NCBI GenBank assembly: GCA_041486185.1
Contig: JBGPKX010000230.1
Coordinates: 1-10,058, forward strand
DNA length: 10,058 nucleotides
Direction: 5' to 3'
Origin: QHXW01 sp041486185
Lineage (GTDB): Bacteria > Acidobacteriota > Terriglobia > Bryobacterales > Bryobacteraceae
Numbering within the stretch: the first letter of the stretch is position 1; each line of letters opens with the position of its first letter. Shown one piece after another: positions 5,634 to 10,058 of the stretch. Made by a program: the position numbers and the translations under genes. The notes beneath the pieces are model-generated. The model ran no database searches and was not told the origin of the DNA. It saw nothing but the letters and a program-made list of their open reading frames with translations.

Positions 5634-7291
5634 GAGCGATTACTCCTTTGAGGGCTGGATTCCAGTTCGCCAACCCACTGCGGGGTTTGCGCTTCGGGCT
5701 CCTGGTGGTCCCGTGAATTTTGTTGCCGGCGGTCGTCGCTTCCCGAGCCGCCGCTCGATTGCTGCTGGGAGGAATTGCGTTGCGATGGAGAGTCGCGCCT
5801 TTGATCCTGCCCGGTGGAGGCGTGGTCGGCCGGCTGCCAGGTTTCGGTGCGGTAGCCGCTATGTTCCAGGCGGCCCACCAGATCGGTGAGGCCCTCGCGC
5901 AGGCCGCGCGTCAGCCCCGCATCGGGCGTGCGCACCGATACATGCAGCTCGCCGGCTCTTTCGCTCAAACGGACCTGAACACTGGATTGATCTTGGCTCG
6001 TCAGCTTGAGCGAAATGTCGCGCACGCTTTCGCTCGGACGCTCGGTAGATTCGTTTTTCGCCTCAAGAAACTGTGGCGCTCGATCGTCACCCGCAGATTT
6101 GGCCGTGTCGGAGCTTCGCGAACCCAATGTCGTCGTAGACGAAGCTGCCGTGACCGGCATCCCGGAAATGACGTTCTGCGAAGCGGCAGCAGCCTGGGTT
6201 GCCGGTGCAGAGGCAATTCCCCCCGGCTGCGTGCTGGTTTGCGTGCCGACGGACCGCGCGGTGCCATTCTGCGTGCTGGCCGTCCGGGGCGCATCGCGTT
6301 GTTGTGAGAGCTGGTCGTTGGCGGACGCCGCTGGCTGGCCGGAAGCCGTTTCGACAGATGGATCGGGCTGAACAGCCTGATTCCGTTCGCCGGGATTTGG
6401 CGCTCCGTGGTCGTGGGGCCCGGACTGTCCACCCGCGGTTGCGGCGTCGAACCGCGAGGCTGCAATCGTGGCCTGCGCGTCATGCAGCGCGAGTGTTGTG
6501 CCCGTTGCTGTGCGCTCTGCAATGCGCGCCGCGAAGGCTACTTCGGCTGGTTCTTGAGCTTGGCCTGTCCGCGTCTCAGTTGCAGCGGCCTCCTTCTTGA
6601 TTTCAAACGAGGCATCCATTTGGCCGTTAAACTGCGTCTGAGTGCGGCCGGCGGCGCTGTCCGCTGAGCCCGCAGCGCCTGCATCCGAAGCCCCATCTGC
6701 AAATCCAGCCTTACCGGCAACCGGAGTCGTTACATTGAGATTCGCCGACGCCATTCCACCCGCCAAACCCGTACCGAGTCCTATTTGCGGCAGCGAAGCA
6801 GCCTTCTGATTCTCAGAAAGCTGGGCAATCCCCGAATGCACATCGTCTGGGTTACCGTCCGCACCAGATTGCCTGTCCAGCGGCAGTACATCGCCTAGGA
6901 TTGCTTGGAACTGTGACGCCTCCGTATCTTGCGTTGTGGTGGCCGCGGATTTTTCATTTGGCGATTCATTACCCGCGCGCTGCGCTTCATCCGCCGATGC
7001 TTTGTGCGCGCGCCGCGCGTGCCGGCGCTGTGCCTCCGAATGCCGCTCCGCACGGGCAGCGGCCTCTCTATCTGCCTTATCCGAGGCTGCACGCTTGTCA
7101 TGCCCGTTGGAAGCGTGGCGCCGGCTCAAATCATTGGCGGTCTGGGTTTGGCGTTCGGTGTTCTGCTGCTCGGCCGGGCGCTTCGCATCGTGCGCCGTGT
7201 TCGGCAGAAGTTTGGTGGCAAGGTTGGCGGAGAGGTTGACCTGTTCCGTGTGCCAGGCAGCCGTCGAGAGCAAGGAACTGGAAATAAGCAC
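5609..7291 (-). CDS. fliK: Hook-length control protein FliK
   Basis: FliK is exported during hook growth, measures hook length, and acts on FlhB to switch substrate specificity. The 560-residue product is mostly low-complexity, hydrophilic and rich in Ala, Gln, Ser, Thr, Asp and Arg, as expected for a poorly conserved molecular ruler. A stretch EVAFAARIAERT (250-261) stands out in the middle. The C-terminal hook-length domain (Flg_hook type) spans about 424-495: RDISLKLTSQDQSSVQVRLSERAGELHVSVRTPDAGLTRGLREGLTDLVGRLEHSGY. It is followed by a Gln/Ser/Arg-rich tail. The upstream position next to flgD and flgE supports the call. The start is uncertain: the frame begins with GTG at 7289-7291 without a clear Shine-Dalgarno, an in-frame stop lies about 16 codons upstream, and a TTG exists at codon 7. 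Confidence 0.9.
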   Translation of the reverse strand: MLISSSLLSTAAWHTEQVNLSANLATKLLPNTAHDAKRPAEQQNTERQTQTANDLSRRHASNGHDKRAASDKADREAAARAERHSEAQRRHARRAHKASADEAQRAGNESPNEKSAATTTQDTEASQFQAILGDVLPLDRQSGADGNPDDVHSGIAQLSENQKAASLPQIGLGTGLAGGMASANLNVTTPVAGKAGFADGASDAGAAGSADSAAGRTQTQFNGQMDASFEIKKEAAATETRTGQAQEPAEVAFAARIAERTATGTTLALHDAQATIAASRFDAATAGGQSGPHDHGAPNPGERNQAVQPDPSVETASGQPAASANDQLSQQRDAPRTASTQNGTARSVGTQTSTQPGGIASAPATQAAAASQNVISGMPVTAASSTTTLGSRSSDTAKSAGDDRAPQFLEAKNESTERPSESVRDISLKLTSQDQSSVQVRLSERAGELHVSVRTPDAGLTRGLREGLTDLVGRLEHSGYRTETWQPADHASTGQDQRRDSPSQRNSSQQQSSGGSGSDDRRQQNSRDHQEPEAQTPQWVGELESSPQRSNRSWLPSATR

Positions 7292-7359
7292 GCCGGGCGA
7301 AGTGCAGGTGAATGCCCAGGCAGATACCTTAGTTTTTCAGCGATTTAGACCTAGGACAC

Positions 7360-7405
7360 CCGTCAAAATCGTGACTTTTGCCGCCGATTGGCAAAATCTT
7401 GACGG
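7360..7405. repeat. Nested inverted repeat in the divergent region
   Basis: The outer arms are CCGTCAA (7360-7366) and TTGACGG (7399-7405), a perfect 7-bp inverted repeat. The inner arms are TTTTGCC (7376-7382) and GGCAAAA (7390-7396), also perfect, with a 7-nt loop GCCGATT. Between outer and inner arms there are 9 nt on the left and 2 nt on the right. It could be an operator for a dimeric regulator, or a hairpin in the 5' leader of the fliK transcript. The loop coincides with the candidate -10 box of the flgF promoter. Confidence 0.55.
7364..7390 (+). promoter_or_regulatory. Candidate sigma-28 (FliA-type) promoter for flgFGA
   Basis: CAAA (7364-7367), 15 nt, then GCCGATTG (7383-7390) resembles the flagellar sigma-28 consensus TAAA-N15-GCCGATAA: 3 of 4 bases match in the -35 part and 6 of 8 in the -10 part, at the exact spacing. 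The inferred start site near 7397 would give a leader of about 125 nt before flgF. Consensus is from enterobacteria, and whether this organism uses sigma-28 for rod genes is inference. Confidence 0.4.
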
Positions 7406-7429
7406 CTGGCCATGGCTCGCCTGATCTAC

Positions 7430-7457
7430 TCATCGGCAGAACTCGATTGATTCTCTA
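7430..7457 (-). promoter_or_regulatory. Candidate sigma-28-like promoter for the fliK operon
   Basis: On the minus strand TAGA (7457-7454), 16 nt, then GCCGATGA (7437-7430) resembles TAAA-N15-GCCGATAA. The -10 part matches 7 of 8, the -35 part 3 of 4, and the spacing is one longer than ideal. Transcription would start near 7423 and give a leader of about 130 nt before the fliK GTG, including the nested inverted repeat. Confidence 0.35.
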
Positions 7458-7481
7458 GGGTATTTTTCCCCGCCCGCCGTT

Positions 7482-7497
7482 CGGACTCCAACTTGCA
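7482..7497 (+). promoter_or_regulatory. Possible sigma-54-like element before flgF
   Basis: GG (7483-7484), 10 nt, GC (7495-7496) keeps the invariant GG-N10-GC of sigma-54 promoters. The -12 box TTGCA (7493-7497) is perfect, but the -24 box (CGGACT) matches TGGCAC poorly outside the GG. The start site would fall near 7508, only about 14 nt before the flgF ATG and just ahead of its GGAA ribosome binding site. It is a rival to the sigma-28-like candidate, since rod genes are sigma-54 dependent in many bacteria. Confidence 0.25.
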
Positions 7498-7521
7498 CCT
7501 CTCGGCCCCGGAACGAATTCT

Positions 7522-8256
7522 ATGGATGCCTTAACCATCTCCGCGGCAAGCGGCCTGCGCGCCCGCATGGAAACCCTCGACATGCTGGCCAACAACCTGG
7601 CCAACGCCTCCACTGGCGGCTTCAAGCTCGACCGTGAATTCTACAGTCTCTATGTTTCCCCGGATGCGGAAGGCTCCCAAAGCATGCCCACTACGGTTCC
7701 GCTGATCGAGAAGCATTGGACCGACTTTTCGCAAGGGCTCATGACCCCCACCGGCAACTCGCTCGATCTGGCCCTTTCCGGTAAAGGCTTCTTCGCCGCC
7801 TCCGCTACTTCTGGAGTCCTTTATACGCGCAATGGGAGCTTTCGCCTCTCGCCCAAGGGCGTCCTGGTGACCGCCGAAGGCTACCCCGTTCAAGCGCAGA
7901 ACCTCAAGTTCATTCAGTCGCAATCCGCCAGCCCGCTTCAGATCTTGCCCGATGGCGAAGTGCGCCAGAATGGCCAGACTCTCGGCAAGCTGCAACTAGT
8001 CGACTTTCCCGCAGACGCCGGGATCGTCAAAGAGGGGAACAACTACTTTCGGCCCGCTGATCCCAAGGTCAAGCTCGCGCCCTCTGCCGCTCAGGTGGAG
8101 CAGGGGAAAATTGAGAGTTCCAACGTCTCGCCGGCCGAATCTGCGGTTCGTCTGGTAAGCGTCATGCGCCAATTCGAAATGCTGAATCGGGCCGTCGCAC
8201 TGGGCGCCGACATGAACAAACGAGCGATTGAAGAAGTGGCGCGGGTAGGCTCGTAA
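7522..8256 (+). CDS. flgF: Flagellar basal-body rod protein FlgF
   Basis: FlgF is a proximal-rod subunit of the flagellar drive shaft, exported to the periplasm by the type III gate. The 244-residue product fits the family (about 250). The N-terminus has the axial-protein helix and motif MLANNLANASTGGFK (21-35). PLIEKHWTDFSQGLMTPTGNSLDLALSGKGFF (60-91) and YTRNGSFRLSPKG (101-113) follow the rod-protein pattern, and the C-terminal helix carries SNVSPAESAVRLVSVMRQFEMLNRAV. The SAVRLVSVMRQFE form, in place of the INLI-AQRGYE of FlgG/FlgE, distinguishes it as FlgF. The ATG has GGAA about 8 nt upstream. It is the first gene of the rightward unit, 40 nt before flgG. Confidence 0.93.
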   Translation: MDALTISAASGLRARMETLDMLANNLANASTGGFKLDREFYSLYVSPDAEGSQSMPTTVPLIEKHWTDFSQGLMTPTGNSLDLALSGKGFFAASATSGVLYTRNGSFRLSPKGVLVTAEGYPVQAQNLKFIQSQSASPLQILPDGEVRQNGQTLGKLQLVDFPADAGIVKEGNNYFRPADPKVKLAPSAAQVEQGKIESSNVSPAESAVRLVSVMRQFEMLNRAVALGADMNKRAIEEVARVGS

Positions 8257-8296
8257 TTGCCATGACCGGTCCTAACTCTAGATTTCAGGAGATCCC

Positions 8297-9088
8297 ATGA
8301 TCCGTGCTTTGTACAGCGCCGCCAGCGGAATGACGGCGCAGCAGCTCAACGTCGACAACATCGCCAATAACCTGGCCAACGCCAGTACCACCGGTTTCAA
8401 AACACGCAAAGCGCAATTCCAGGACCTGCTCTATCAGAGCATGGTGCAGCCCGGCACATCGGCGGGCCAGCAGACCGTGGTGCCGACGGGCCTGCAACTG
8501 GGCCTGGGAACGCGCACGTCCTCGAACGAGATCATTTTCACCCAGGGCGAGTTCGTCTCAACCAATAACCCGCTGGACGTGGTCATTCAAGGCACTGGCT
8601 TCTTCCAGATTCGCCGGCCCACCGGCGAGATCGCCTACACTCGCGCCGGATCCTTCCACCTCGATCGCGATGGGAACCTCGTAACCTCCGACGGCGACCC
8701 GCTCGAGCCACAGATCACCATCCCGCCCAACGCGCAAAGCGTCAACATCGCGCAGGATGGGACCGTCAGCTACATCCAGCCCGGCCAGAGCGCCGCGCAG
8801 CTCGCGGGGCAAATGCAGCTTGCCGTGTTCCAGAATCCCGCCGGCTTGAACAGCATCGGCCGTAGCCTCTTTCTTCCGACTGATGCTTCGGGCGACCCCA
8901 TCGTGGGCAATCCCGGCGGTCAGGAAGGCATCGGCTCGCTGTTGCAAGGCTACACCGAACAGTCCAACGTCAGCGTGGTGGACGAGTTCATCAACCTGAT
9001 CGTCGCCCAGCGCGGCTACGAGGCCAATTCGAAAGTGGTGAAAGCCGCCGACGACATGTATTCGCAGATCAACAATCTCACGCGATAG
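8297..9088 (+). CDS. flgG: Flagellar distal rod protein FlgG
   Basis: FlgG forms the distal rod that crosses the P and L rings. The product is 263 residues, essentially the family length (260-262 usual). The start MIRALYSAASGM and the motif NNLANASTTGFKTRKAQFQDLLYQ (24-47) are the FlgG signature. TQGEFVSTNNPLDVVIQGTGFFQI and YTRAGSFHLDRDGNLVTSDG follow. The C-terminus GYTEQSNVSVVDEFINLIVAQRGYE, ending ADDMYSQINNL, is also characteristic, with QRGYEANSK at 238-246. A good AGGAG lies 5 nt before the ATG. It sits between flgF (40-nt gap) and flgA (20-nt gap), the common flgF-flgG-flgA-flgH order of many non-enteric bacteria. Confidence 0.97.
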   Translation: MIRALYSAASGMTAQQLNVDNIANNLANASTTGFKTRKAQFQDLLYQSMVQPGTSAGQQTVVPTGLQLGLGTRTSSNEIIFTQGEFVSTNNPLDVVIQGTGFFQIRRPTGEIAYTRAGSFHLDRDGNLVTSDGDPLEPQITIPPNAQSVNIAQDGTVSYIQPGQSAAQLAGQMQLAVFQNPAGLNSIGRSLFLPTDASGDPIVGNPGGQEGIGSLLQGYTEQSNVSVVDEFINLIVAQRGYEANSKVVKAADDMYSQINNLTR

Positions 9089-9108
9089 CCTCAAGCGACA
9101 CTTTCAAG

Positions 9109-10038
9109 ATGATGCGCGCCCTCCCGATATTGCTCGTGCTGGCCTTCGGCGCTCTCCGCGCACGGGCGGCCGGCGCACAGGGTTGCCTTGCCGTGGAAGG
9201 CGAACGCGTCACCGCGGGCGATCTCGCCCCGATTCTGCCCGCGCTTTCGTCTCTGCCGGCGGATACCGAAGTCGGCTATGCGCCCGTCCCTGGCACCCGG
9301 CGCTTTTATCACGCACCCGAGTTGCACCGCCTGGCCATGCGTTACAACCTCGTCTTGAACGCGGCGGGCGAAATCTGCATCGAGCGGGCCATGGAGCCGC
9401 TCGCGCCGCAACGAGTGATCGATGCCATGCGCACAGCGCTCGGCAATCCCGAAGCTCGCATCGAAATCGTGGAACTGAGCCGTTACCCCGTCCCTCGCGG
9501 AGAAATCCAGTTCGCGCGTGCGACGTTACTCGCCCGTGGCGCCACGCCCGCATTATGGCGCGGCTTCATCCGCTACGGCAGCCAGAGCCGCTTTGCCATC
9601 TGGGCACGCGTGAAGATCACCGTACGCTCCACCCGGATCGTCGCCACGAAGAATCTTCCCGCCGGGCATCGCATCGAAGCTGCGCAGCTCCGTGTCGAAG
9701 AGTGCGAAATATTTCCCGTGAATCAGCCCACCCTGTCACTGGATCAGGTGTTGGGCCTCGTCCCCCGCCGTTCCATTACATCCGGCGCAGTCCTGGCCGC
9801 CAGTCTTCTCGATGTGCCCAATGAGGTGGAGCGTGGCGACGTGGTCCAGGTTGAAGTGCGCAGCGGGGCCGCGCGCTTGCTGCTCGAAGGACGCGCGCAA
9901 GCCTCCGGCCGCCGAGGCGACGCCATTCCCATACGCAATCTGACAACTGGCAAGCGATTCTCCGCGCGCGTCGCAGATAAAGACCGCGTGGTGCTCACCG
10001 CCGTCCTCCCTTCGAGAGCGAAAGACATAAGCCAATGA
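9109..10038 (+). CDS. flgA: P-ring assembly chaperone FlgA
   Basis: FlgA is a periplasmic chaperone needed to assemble FlgI into the P ring around the rod. The 309-residue product starts with a signal peptide (MMRALPILLVLAFGALRARA, then cleavage probably near 20-24). A poorly conserved N-terminal region follows (about 25-170). The C-terminal half is recognisable: an SAF-type domain at about 174-235 with IVATKNLPAGHRIEAAQLRVEE (177-198), a short region with LVPRRSITSGAVLAASLL (217-234), and the terminal module with VERGDVVQVEVRSGAARLLLEGRAQASG and GDAIPIRNLTTGKRFSARV, the FlgA hallmark. It is longer than enterobacterial FlgA (219) because of the N-terminal region. Two consecutive ATGs (9109 and 9112) are possible starts. 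Its stop overlaps the next start as ATGA. Confidence 0.92.
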   Translation: MMRALPILLVLAFGALRARAAGAQGCLAVEGERVTAGDLAPILPALSSLPADTEVGYAPVPGTRRFYHAPELHRLAMRYNLVLNAAGEICIERAMEPLAPQRVIDAMRTALGNPEARIEIVELSRYPVPRGEIQFARATLLARGATPALWRGFIRYGSQSRFAIWARVKITVRSTRIVATKNLPAGHRIEAAQLRVEECEIFPVNQPTLSLDQVLGLVPRRSITSGAVLAASLLDVPNEVERGDVVQVEVRSGAARLLLEGRAQASGRRGDAIPIRNLTTGKRFSARVADKDRVVLTAVLPSRAKDISQ

Positions 10039-10058
10039 CCATTATTCGCCATCCAGCC
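10035..10058 (+). CDS. Start of the next gene, possibly flgH (L-ring protein), cut by window edge
   Basis: An ATG at 10035 overlaps the flgA stop in an ATGA arrangement and stays open for the 8 codons remaining (MTIIRHPA). The short peptide is not diagnostic. The guess of flgH rests only on gene order, since flgA is commonly followed by flgH and flgI. No signal peptide or lipobox can be judged from what is present. Confidence 0.5.

Larger units (their letters stand above)
7292..7521. promoter_or_regulatory. Divergent fliK / flgF control region
   Basis: This 230-bp interval separates the two transcription units and is the only place from which both can start. I see no ORF of interest in it. 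It contains a sigma-28-like element on each strand (plus, 7364-7390; minus, 7430-7457), a nested inverted repeat at 7360-7405, and a weaker sigma-54-like element at 7482-7497. The minus-strand candidate lies to the right of the plus-strand candidate, so the two transcripts would overlap at their 5' ends. Confidence 0.6.

Noticed and set aside
5720..6667. Plus-strand and alternative minus-strand ORFs across fliK
   Set aside because: FliK is low-complexity and GC-rich, which leaves several frames open. Only the 560-residue frame contains the hook-length domain and connects properly to flgD.
7303..7318. GG-N10-GC sigma-54-like match on the minus strand before fliK
   Set aside because: It would place the transcription start at or inside the GTG start codon, and both boxes are poor apart from the invariant bases.
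1..10058. Mobile elements, tRNA/rRNA genes, CRISPR arrays or defence genes
   Set aside because: Almost every base is accounted for by flagellar genes in collinear operons. No transposase, terminal repeats, array-like repeats or RNA gene signatures were seen.

Overview
The window is one continuous flagellar gene cluster. It encodes most of the flagellar type III export gate, one C-ring protein, the hook and its assembly factors, and the distal/proximal rod proteins. DNA is GC-rich (about 60% by eye) and genes are tightly packed, with ATGA overlaps and frequent GTG/TTG starts. The layout resembles that of flagellated Acidobacteriota (Solibacter/Bryobacter type). That taxonomic guess rests on general impression, not on a search, and another GC-rich Gram-negative phylum is possible. 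A P-ring chaperone gene (flgA) indicates a Gram-negative envelope with a P/L-ring style basal body.

Layout. The minus strand, read from right to left, carries fliK - flgD - flgE - fliN - fliO - fliP - fliQ - fliR - flhB - flhA (flhA runs off the left edge). Most junctions are overlaps or gaps of a few bases, so this looks like one long operon. The exceptions are a 107-nt gap between fliR and flhB, and 19-25 nt gaps at flhB/flhA and flgD/flgE. On the plus strand, flgF - flgG - flgA run rightwards, and a last gene starting at 10035 (position suggests flgH) is cut by the right edge. The two arms diverge from a 230-bp intergenic region (7292-7521). It holds candidate sigma-28-like elements on both strands, a possible sigma-54-like element close to flgF, and a nested inverted repeat.

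How the parts work together. FliP, FliQ, FliR, FlhB and FlhA build the membrane export gate, and FliO helps assemble it. FliN belongs to the C-ring at the cytoplasmic face. FlgF and FlgG are rod subunits, FlgD is the hook cap on which FlgE polymerises, and FliK measures the hook and triggers the FlhB specificity switch. FlgA chaperones P-ring subunits in the periplasm.

Nothing in the window looks like a novel system, mobile element, RNA gene or CRISPR array. The points worth a second look are the divergent control region with apparently interleaved promoters, a very short FlgD lacking the usual C-terminal part, a minimal FliN with no fliM or fliL beside it, the TTG start of flhA, and a 20-codon mini-ORF abutting flhB.
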